A stretch of 64,000 bases of DNA from Betaproteobacteria bacterium (GTDB lineage: Bacteria > Pseudomonadota > Gammaproteobacteria > Burkholderiales > Rhodocyclaceae), in assembly GCA_016703785.1 (NCBI GenBank), contig JADJBM010000030.1:318472-382471 (forward strand), read 5' to 3'. Below, piece after piece: positions 1 to 9,200 of this stretch. Each line of letters starts with the position of its first letter. Within the stretch, counting starts at the first letter, position 1. The translations under genes and the position numbers were made by a program. The notes below the pieces were generated by a model that was given only the letters and a program-made list of their open reading frames with translations, did no database searches and was not told the DNA's origin.

Positions 1-956
1 TGCGTGGCAATGTCCTTCACCACGCCGGCCTGCGAGGCCTTGAGTTCGAGCAACCCCTCGCGATGCGCCTGCTTGGCGCGCTCCTGCTCGAGCTTGTCCA
101 CCAGGCCCTGCACTTCGTTCCTCTCGGCGAAAAGCTGGCGTCGGGCATCGGCGGCGATCTGCGCGAGGCGCTTCTCGGACTGGGCGATCGAGGCGCGCGC
201 CGATTCGATGACATGTTCCTGCGTGGCGAACTCCTGCTCCTTCTCGATGCGCTCGCGTTTCTTGTCCGAGGCCATCAGGGGGCCGGCGAAACCGTCCTTC
301 GAAAGCTTCTCGAAGGCGGCGTCCTGGGCACGGTAATGCGGCAGGGTCTCGGCGAGCTTGGCTTTCACCTGCTGTGCCGCGGCCAGCTCGCGGCGCGCCT
401 TCTCCAACTTTGTCCGTTCTTCGGCCAGGGCCGCTTCCAGCGCGGCGCGGTTGGCGCGGTACTGGGCTTCGATCTCGCGCACCAGCCCGGCCGGTGCGCC
501 CGAGTCGGTCATCAATGCAGCCTTGAACTCCGTTCGTCCTGAGCCTGTCGAAGGATCCAGCTCGGCATCGATGCGGGCGAGCGTCAGGGTCTTGCGGTGA
601 AAGTCAGCCTCCAGGGCACGGCGGTCCGCTTCGGACAACTGCGCGTCCATGCGCATGAGCACCTCGCCCGCGCGCACGGCCTGACCTTCGCGCACCAGGA
701 TCTCGCGCACGATGCCGGCGTCGGCCGGCTGCACGATCTTCAGGTAGCTTTGCGGAATCAGCTTGCCTTCGGCGACGGCGACGATGTCGAGACGGCCGAG
801 CACCGACCAGATCAGCAGCCCAACCAGCAACCCAAGCAGGACATACAGCACGCGCCGGCCCAGCGGCGAAGGCGGCGAATCCTGCAGGCGGATGAGCGGC
901 GGGGAGAATTCCGCCGGGTCGGCCTGGAGCAGGGACAGCTTGTCGTAAATAGCCAT
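1..956 (-). CDS. HlyD-family type I secretion membrane fusion protein (partial)
   Basis: Periplasmic adaptor that would bridge the inner-membrane ABC exporter encoded at 14010-16250 and an outer-membrane TolC-type channel. 318 codons are visible and the frame is still open at the window edge, so the C-terminus is missing. A short cytoplasmic N-terminus is followed by one membrane segment (about residues 36-52), a biotinyl-lipoyl-like segment (about 72-105, with VQPADAGIVREILVREGQ) and a long Ala/Glu/Lys-rich coiled coil from about 155 onward. The ATG at 956 lies 5 bases past the inferred stop of the RTX gene, with a G-rich stretch upstream, so the two are probably co-translated. Residues about 133-142 (ELDPSTGSGR) are encoded by a dispersed repeat inserted in frame. 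The family call is secure; the substrate is inferred from the neighbouring RTX gene. Confidence 0.9.
   Translation of the reverse strand, partial: MAIYDKLSLLQADPAEFSPPLIRLQDSPPSPLGRRVLYVLLGLLVGLLIWSVLGRLDIVAVAEGKLIPQSYLKIVQPADAGIVREILVREGQAVRAGEVLMRMDAQLSEADRRALEADFHRKTLTLARIDAELDPSTGSGRTEFKAALMTDSGAPAGLVREIEAQYRANRAALEAALAEERTKLEKARRELAAAQQVKAKLAETLPHYRAQDAAFEKLSKDGFAGPLMASDKKRERIEKEQEFATQEHVIESARASIAQSEKRLAQIAADARRQLFAERNEVQGLVDKLEQERAKQAHREGLLELKASQAGVVKDIAT
532..556. repeat. Dispersed RPEPVEG-type palindromic repeat inside hlyD-like gene
   Basis: The plus strand here reads GTTCGTCCTGAGCCTGTCGA and then AAGGA, the core of a dispersed intergenic repeat well known from proteobacterial genomes because one frame yields the peptide RPEPVEG. 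Here it lies inside the coding sequence of the secretion adaptor, in frame, in the linker before the coiled coil. Family membership is from memory of the motif; no second copy was found in this window. Confidence 0.6.
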
Positions 957-961
957 CGGGG

Positions 962-3292
962 TCACCCCAGCCTGACGGCGCCGTCCTGCAGGCCGGCCAC
1001 GGCCGCAATGGCTGCGCCTGCACGCCGAATTGAACGTCGCCGAGCATCTCCTGCGCCGCATTCAGGCCGATGCCCGCCAGCGTGCCGTTCTGCCGTACTG
1101 GTAGGCCAGATCGCCGCCGAGCGCCTCGGTGTCGCTGCCGGAGAGATGGAATTGCATGAGGGCATTCGTGATCGCCCAGCTCGTCAATCCGGGGCTGGCA
1201 GCGCGGGTCGCATCGAAAACGTCCGCCAGCCCGGCGAAGTCGAAGGTCTCCACGCGGTTGTCGAGCAGCGGGTCGGAACCATTGGCCTCGAAATCGGCCA
1301 TGGCTGCGGCAAGCACCTGCAGCCGCAGTACGCTGCGGTTCTCCGTCGAGGCATACCAGTTCGTCAGAGTAATGCGATCCGACACACCGATCTCGAGTAT
1401 CAAGCTGTTGCCACTCTTACGGAAGCTCAAATCCGAGTAGGCAATGCCGCCACCCAGTGACAGCACGTTGTCAGCGCCGGTGCTGGCGGCGATCGTGTCC
1501 TGGCCGTCGCCGCGGTTGAAGGCGATGACGTCGGCACCTGTGCCAGTGTTGATGCTGTCGTTGCCGACGCCGCCCACATAGAAATCCGCCGCGCCGTCGC
1601 CGCGCAGCGAATCGTTGCCGGCACCGCCGTTGAAATAACCGGCCCCAGTCGTATCCGCCAGCACATCGTTGCCGGCGCCTCCTTCGAGGAAATCCATGCC
1701 GGCACCGCCATTCAGGCGGTCCGCTCCGTCGCCACCCGAAAGCAGGTTGATCCCGGTGTTGCCGGTCAGGATGTTGTCAAGCGCGTTGCCCGTGCCATGT
1801 ATATTCTCCGTCCCGGAGAGCGTCAGGTTCTCGACGTTGTCAGCCAGCAAATAGGTTACTGTCGCAATCACGCGATCGGTGCCCTCGTCGGCAAGCTCGC
1901 TCACCACGTCACCCACATCGTCGACATGGTAGATGTCGTTGCCGGCGCCGCCGATCATCGTGTCGGCGCCGGCCGCACCGTTGAGCGCGTTGTTGCCTTC
2001 GCCGCCGAGCAGGATGTCGTCAGACGCCCCGCCGGTGAGGCGATCGTCGCCGGCCAGGCCGTCGAGCGTATTGGTGGCAGCGTTGCCGACGATGACGTTG
2101 TCGAGCGCGTTGCCGGTGCCGCTGATGGCCTCGCTGCCCGTGAGGGTGAGGTTCTCGACGTTCCCGCCCAGCGTATAGCTGATGGTCGAAATGACCCGGT
2201 CGGTGCCCTCGTCGGCCAGTTCCATGACGATGTCCCCGGCGTCGTCGACGCGATAGACGTCATCGCCCGCACCGCCGAGCATCGTGTCGGCGCCTGCCGC
2301 ACCGTTGAGCACGTCATGACCTTCGCCGCCGATGAGGACGTCGTCGGACGCCCCGCCGGTGAGACGGTCGTCGCCGGCCCGGCCATCGAGCGTGTTCGCG
2401 GCAGCATTGCCGACGATGACGTTGTCGAGCGCGTTGCCCGTGCCACTGATGGCTTCGCTGCCCGTAAGAGTGAGGTTCTCGACGTTCTCGCCCAGCGTGT
2501 AGCTGATGGTCGAGATCACGCGGTCGGTGCCCTCGTCGGCCAGCTCCGTCACCACGTCGCCGACATCATCGACGTAGTAGGTGTCGTTGCCCGCACCGCC
2601 GAGCATCGTGTCGGCACTCGCCCTGCCGTTGAGCACGTCATCCCCTTCGAAACCCTCGATAAGATCGCGCCCGGCCGTGCCGTTCAGGCGGTCGTCGCCC
2701 GAGGTTCCGGCGACCTGGCTGTCGTACAGGCGGCCTTCGAGCGTGGCGCCCTCCCACACCGTGCCGTCGACAAACTCGACGCGCTCGATGCGTGCGTGCG
2801 GACTGGAAAACCAGCCATCCAGCGCGGCGACGTCGCCCGTTCTGCGTACCGTCAGATAAAGGCTCCACTCGTCGCGCGACACGACGATATCGTCCGGCAT
2901 GATGTCGGCGCCGAAACGCAGGGTGTCGACATCGGTCTCCAGTCCGTCATCGAAGACCCAGTCCATGCCGTCGCCGCGATTGAACAGATAGACATCATCG
3001 CCGGCGCCGCCGTCGAGTGCGTCATCGCCCGTCCCGCCGCCTAGAACATCATTTCCTGCGCCGCCATGCAACTGATCGGCTCCGCCCAGACCGGTCATGA
3101 GATCGCCGCCCGAGGTCCCCCACAGCTCCTCGTCAGCCTCGGTCCCCGCCGTGCGTGCCACCAAGGCTTCAAGCGCCGTGTTGTCCCACCGTCCCGTCGG
3201 AAAATTCGACCCGATCGATCCTTTGGCCCGCCTGGTAAAACCAATCTCCCAGCAAGACAGAATCGCCAAGATCGCCCACGGTCAGCCTGAGA
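962..3292 (-). pseudogene. RTX protein 3' portion, displaced by frame breaks
   Basis: Continuation of the giant RTX gene that starts at 10831, out of frame with it as sequenced. Homology to the repeats on either side shows four breaks. The first is one extra base in a four-base C run at 3296-3299. The second is a missing TG dinucleotide near 3187, where the recurrent motif DGTVW becomes DGTVG. The third and fourth are one missing base each near 1092 (after LAYQYG) and near 1011 (before AIAAVAGLQDGAVRLG). The shifts +1, -2, -1 and -1 sum to -3, so the final stop at 962-964 is in the original frame. Between the breaks the coding is clean: GGxGxD calcium-binding repeats, three long near-identical modules, and a C-terminal RTX secretion-signal region. 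It is either a decayed gene or a run of sequence errors in repetitive DNA. Confidence 0.75.
1765..2630 (-). repeat. 324-bp tandem repeats inside the RTX gene
   Basis: A 108-codon unit recurs at a spacing of exactly 324 bp: the marker ATCGTGTCGG on the plus strand occurs at 1957, 2281 and 2605. Each unit encodes a VDDxGDVVxELADEGTDR segment, an xxVENLTLTGSE beta segment, GTGNALDN, and then GGxGxD repeats. The first two copies are nearly identical at DNA level; the third (about 1765-1956) is more divergent. Such blocks recombine easily and are hard to assemble. Confidence 0.85.
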
Positions 3293-6200
3293 TCGCCCCA
3301 CTCCAATAGTGGCAACGATCTCTGAAGGCGAGATATTCCCACTAAGCCGAATCGTATCCATGTCGCCTTCTGCAGCGTCCCATTGATCAATACGATCATT
3401 CCCATCACCGCGGCCGAACAGGTAAAGATCGTTCCCTTCGCCTGCGCGCAGGAAATCGTAGCCCGCCCTGCCGTACAGGAAGTCGTTGCCGCTGGTGCCT
3501 TCCAGATAGTCCGAATCGTTCGTGCCGGCAATGGCTGTCGGTGATTGCTCCAGCGCCTGCGAGGTCCAGACCGTCCCGTCCGAGAACACCACCCGGCTGA
3601 CACGGGCATCTTGTTGGTAGAACCAGTCCTCCAAAGTGATCGTGTCGCCCGTATCCGTAATGGTGAGCAGCAATGCGTCGTTCTGGCGGCCGGCGAAAAC
3701 CTGATCCGGCATGAGGTCATCGGCAAACCGCACCGTATCGACGTCGTCATACAGCGCATCCGCCTGAACCACGGTGTCGAAGCCGCCGCCGCGCCCGAAC
3801 CGATAGGTATCGTTGCCGGCACCTCCGGCCAGGGTGTCGTCCCCGGCTCCGCCATCCAGCACATCGTTGCCGTCGAGGCCGTAAAGCCCATCGCTCTCTT
3901 CGGCCCCGAGAATCATGTCCGGCAGCCCCGTCCCCATCAGGGTATCGCTCCATTCCGTGCCCTGAATGAGGTTGTATTCCGGTCTGGGCGGTGCGAGGGT
4001 GAGCAGCTCCGCCATCGACAGCCTGCGTCCGTCGGCAAAACGGACGCTTTCGATGCCCCATCCCAAATAGTCGTCTGCATTGGGCATGACGATGCGCGTA
4101 ACGCTGTCGGCCCCGTAGGTGATATCGAGCGTATCGTGGATGGCGTCGAGCCCTTCAGGCTTGGCATGGCCCCAGGAGAAGGATAGGATCTCTGGGGTGA
4201 TGCCCGGGCCGAACTCCACCGTGTCGTCGGCAATCAGTCCCGCGCCGACCAGGGGCGCCAGTCCGGCCGCATCGTCGGCATGGAGCTGCATTTCCTCGGA
4301 CAGCGCCTCCACGAAACGTACCGTACCGCCCCAGGCGACAGCCGCGGCCTGCGCATCCTCTTCCGACTGGAAGAAGTTGTGCCACTCCTGACCGTCGTCG
4401 ACCGCCCATTCCCCAGCATGGAAATACCGGGCAGTCCAATGGTCCGCGCCCAGCCCCAGGAAATAGGGATCCAGTACTGTGTAGAAGTAATCCGCGAACC
4501 CCTCGTAATAGCCGATCCAGCCCTCGTCCACCACCAGGTCGGTTCCCTGGTCCGAGCCGGCAAAGCAGTAGCGGTGGACCTCGTCCGCTTCTTCGGTCGA
4601 ATTGTCCAGGCCCAGAAGCAGGTCGTCGCCCTGCCCACCATGCATGACGGCGCCGTTGGTGAGCCGGTCGTTGCCGTCACCGCCGTCGATGAAGCCGCGC
4701 GTCGTCACGATGTCATCGCCGGCGCCGGACCTGACGAGGCCGCCTCCCGCAATCTCGTCGTCACCGTCGCTGCCCTCCACGATCAGGAACGAGTAGGTCG
4801 CATCGCTGGTATAGATGGACACCCTGCCCATGTCCGGGAAAAGCTGTCCGGCGCCCGGCACGACGGCCGGCGGCCCGGACAGTACGGAAACGACATGCCC
4901 GCGCGCGTTGCCAGTCTGGTGCCAGCTTGCGTTGTACGAAGTCACGGTGCCGACGGCCGTGCTCCCCGACATGATCCAGTTCGTGGCAGACCATTGCTCC
5001 GTTTGCACGGCGGAGAGGCTGGTGGCCGTCCAACTCATGCCGGCCCATTTCTGCTCATACAGGCTGCTTCCGGTCCAGCTCCACATGTCCGCAAAGGTTA
5101 CCGCGCCCGTCGCCTGCGCGGTCTGCGTGTCGATCCGGACATGGCGGTCTTCGACATAAGCATTTGACGGCTGCCAGTCGTTAAGCGAAATGAGCTGCGT
5201 GTCCGTTGAGCGGCGTCCGTCGAACCATTCATACGTATTGGTCTGCGTCTGCTGCCCGCTGACGAAGCTGGCCGTGGCGTCGGTGTCGACACGACGCCTC
5301 AGCTCGTCCAAACCGGCATAGGCGTAGCCCTGCCCGATGAATCCGTTCGCCAGGGCCAGCTTGCTCGACTGCTCGAACTGGTTCATCAATCCCCGCAGCC
5401 AATCCCGTCCGCCGGCCCAGGTGCCGGAAAGCAGTTCCTCGGCCGTGGCGCTCTCGCCCGAGGTATCTTCGATCGTCCATGTTTGCGGCGTCTCGAAATA
5501 GCCCTGGATGACGATGCGGTCCTCCGCATCCGGCATGCGTAGAACGAGGTCCATGTCCGAGCGCTGCGCGGCCACCTCTGCCAGCGCGATGCCCATGCCC
5601 AGTTCGATGCGCCCGCCGCCGGCATCCGCCAGGCTATCGTTGCCCGATCCGGAATTGAACACGTAGATGTCCGCGCCGTCGCCGCCCGCCAGCACGTCGC
5701 CGCCCGTCCCACCGTTGAGCGCGTCGTCGCCCTCGCCGCCGCTCAGCACATCGTTGCCTGCACCGCCGTCGAGGACATCGTTTCCCGCCTGCCCAAACAT
5801 GACGTCGTTGAGGCCGGTGCCCTGCAAATCGTCGTCGCCGTCCGTGCCGGCGGTCTCCAGCCCATTCTCCAACAGTTCGGCGTAGCTCAGGCTGCTCCCG
5901 TCCGCAAATCGCAGTTCCGCGATCGGCGGCTGCGCGAAGGGCCGGACCGGATCGAAGCCGGCGAGGCGAATGGCGCTGTCCGTCCCCTCGCCGATGCCGA
6001 TGACCAGATCGCCGCCGTCGAGGCGCAGACGGATATCCGACTGCGTGATCCCGGCGCCGAAGCGAAGGGTGGTGCCCGTTGCGGCGAGACTGCGGATCGT
6101 GTCCTCACCATCGCCCGCACGGTAGTCGATCGTGTTGTCCGCCCCGCCCACCACGAACAGGTCGTCGCCCTTGCCGCCGGCGATCGTGTTGCCCGTGCCG

Positions 6201-9200
6201 GAGACGTAGAGTTGGTCGTCGCCTCGCCCGCCGGCCAGCAGGGCGTTGCTGCGCTCGATGTGTAGATCAAGACTGCCGCCGACGGTGGCTTCGAGGAAGT
6301 CGACCGGCGCCAGCTGCGCACCCTCGCCCGTGCCGTAGCTTTGAATCGTGCCGGCCGCGCCGCCGCCGATGGTGATGCGGCTGCCCTCGCCCAGATCGAT
6401 GAGAAGGTCGTTGCCGTTCGCGCCCTCGCCCTGGGTCACGCTCACGCTCGCCAGATCCATGCCCTCGAGGATCAGGGTGTTCGCACCGCCGGCATCCTGG
6501 ATGCCGGTGATGATGCTGCCGGGCGCGGCCAGCAGGTCGGCCGCGTCGAAGACGTAGGTGTCGTCGCCCAGGCCGCCGTCGAGGATGTCCGTGCCGGCGC
6601 CTCCGGCGAGATAGTCGTTGCCCTCTCCCCCGGAAAGCCGGTCGTTGCCAGCCCCGCCCACGAGCACGTCGTTGCCGGCATCCCCCACCAGGATATCGTC
6701 GCCGCCACCCCCGTCGAGCGTATCGTTCCCCTCGCCGCCGCCCAGCGCATCGTTGCCCGCCCCGCCGACAATCCGGTCGTTGCCTGCATCGCCGAAGGCG
6801 AGGTCATTGCCCTCACCACCATCGATGACGTCGTCGCCCGTCTCGCCGTGCAGCTCGTCGTTGCCCGTGCCGCCGATCAGCGTGTCGCCGCCGCCGTGGC
6901 CGCGCAGATAGTCGTTGCCGGCGCCGCCGTCGAGGTAATCGTTGCCCTGGAGCTCGGCGGCGATGCCCTCGCCGTCCCCGGCGATCGTATCGTCTCCGTC
7001 ACCGCCATAGATCTCGTCGCTGCCGCCCGCACCGACGAGCGTATCGTTGCCGGCGCCGCCTTCCAGGTAATCGTCGCCATGGAACTGAGCCGGCGTCGCC
7101 GGGTCGTCGCCATTGATGACGTCGTCGCCCTCGTCGCCGTAGAGCACGTCGTCGCCGCCGTTGCCGGCGATGCGGTCGTTGCCGGCGCCGCCCTCGATAT
7201 AGTCCCGCCCGTGCAGGGCACCGGGTAGTCCGGGATTGTCCGGATCATTGGCGCTGTCGATGGCGTCGCCGTTCAGGTCGTCGTCGCCTGCGCCGCCGAG
7301 GATCGTGTCGTCGCCCTCGTCGCCGAAGACGACGTCAGCATCCGCTCCGCCGTCCAGGGTGTCGTCGCCGCCCTGGCCGAAGAGCCAGTCGTTGCCCGCC
7401 CCGCCGTAGATGGCGTCGTCGCCGCCCTCGCGGCGCACCACTTCGTTGACCGTCGCGTACTGGTAGCGGTACAGAGTGACCCCATTCGCCTGCGGGTCGG
7501 CCTGATGCCACACCTGGTAGGCGAGATTCCGCAGGTACTGCGGCACCTCGTGCCCTTCGTCGTCTCCCGCCAGATGGTCGTCGCCGCCTCCGCCCAGGAT
7601 GAGATCATTCCCGGCCCCGCCGAGGAGGATGTCGGAACCGGCGTCCCCAGTGAGCCGGTCGTCGCCGTCGCCGCCATCGAGCCAGCCGCTCTCGCCGTCC
7701 TGCGGCGGCTGACTTTCCCCGGCGGCCAAGGCAGCAGCGGGATCGAGTTCATTGTTGGCATAGAGGATGTCATCGCCGCCCTCGCCGAAGAGGTAGTCGT
7801 GGCCGCTGCCGCCGATGAGGACGTCGGCGCCCTCGCCCCCTTCTGCATGGTCGTCCCCGTTGCCCAGTTCGACGCGGTCGGCGCCGCCTTTCGCCTGTAC
7901 TTCGTCGTTGCCTTCGCCGGCCAGGATGCGATCATTGCCTTCGCTGCCGTAGAGGCGATCGGGCACGGCAACGACCTGGTCGGTGGTGATGAGGTTGCCC
8001 AGATCGTCCCTCTGGTTGTAGGCCCAGGTGGCACTGGTGATGCGGTATGCCTTGACGGTCCAGCCAAGGTAGTCGTAGGTGTCGACCAGGACACTGTCGG
8101 ACTGGTCGATGCGCCAGTTGGCCCAGGCGGGGTTCTGCGGATTGACGGGGTGATTGACCGTGGTCGTCCACTCAGAGCCGGGGAACATGGGCCCGCCGCT
8201 GGGCAGCGGCGAACCCCCTTCTTCCAGTTCGGCCGGGGCATAAAAAACCTGCCATTCGCGGTCGCCCTGGAGGGTGCGGGTGTAGTCAACAGGGGCGGCC
8301 GCCTCGACCAGCTCGATGCCGAAACCGGCCTCCTCGAAGGCCTCGGCGCTGGTGTAGTTGTCAAAGGTGAGGGAGGTGTTCTCGTCCAGGGTGAGGACGC
8401 CGGGGGGGTGGAATTCGATCTTGCGGCCGTTGTCGCCGATGAACTGGTAGGCGCCGCCGGGGGTGCTTTGCACGAAGGTGCCGGCAATGAGCTCACCGTT
8501 GTAGCGGATGTAGTTGCGGCCGCTGTCGACAATATGGTCGTGGCCGTCGTCACTGTTGATGACGTAGGTGTCCTCCCCCTCGCCACCAGTCAATATGTCG
8601 TCGCCACGGCCGCCGATGAGGGTGTCGTTGTCGGCGCCACCTTCGAGGATGTCGATGCCGGCGCCACCCTCCAGGTAATCATCGCCGCCCGCTCCCTTGA
8701 GGGTGTCATCCCCGCCGCCGCCGTAGAGATGGTCGATATAGTCCCCCCCCATGAAGCTATCGGCTTCCGCACTTCCAAAGAAGAAGCGGCGGGCAGCGGA
8801 GCCCTCCAACCTGCCTTGCTGGATCTTGTACCCCGACACCGCATCCTCGTAGACCTCGGCTAGTTTGATCTGGTTAGTGCCGCCGACGTTTTCCGTGGCA
8901 TCGGGATCGTAGGGATTTTTGTTTTCCTGATTGAACCGCTGGTTGAGTTCGAGGAAGGCGGCCCGGTCAGACAGCCACATCTCGGAAATCCGCAGCGCTT
9001 CCGATTTCTTTCCCTGCGCAAGGTCTGCCTTGTCGGCAGACCAATCCGCGTATGTGTCTGCCCAAGCGTCAGCGAGCACACTTGCCAAATCTGCTGATCC
9101 GGTGGCGACGAAAGGACTCAGACTGTATAAGGCGGCGTAGGCACCGAAGTCCGACCTCGCCCTGCTGCGCAAATTTTCTCCGGAAGCCGCGAGGGCCAGC

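Noticed and set aside
1765..2630. CRISPR array as explanation for the regular repeats at the left end
   Set aside because: The unit is 324 bp, coding and in frame, with no short repeat-spacer pattern. No array was seen elsewhere.
1797..3044. Long plus-strand open frames opposite the RTX gene, for example 1797-3044 and 7505-8863
   Set aside because: They mirror GC-rich Gly-Asp repeats on the coding strand, show no domain, and lack plausible starts. Antisense artefacts of codon bias.
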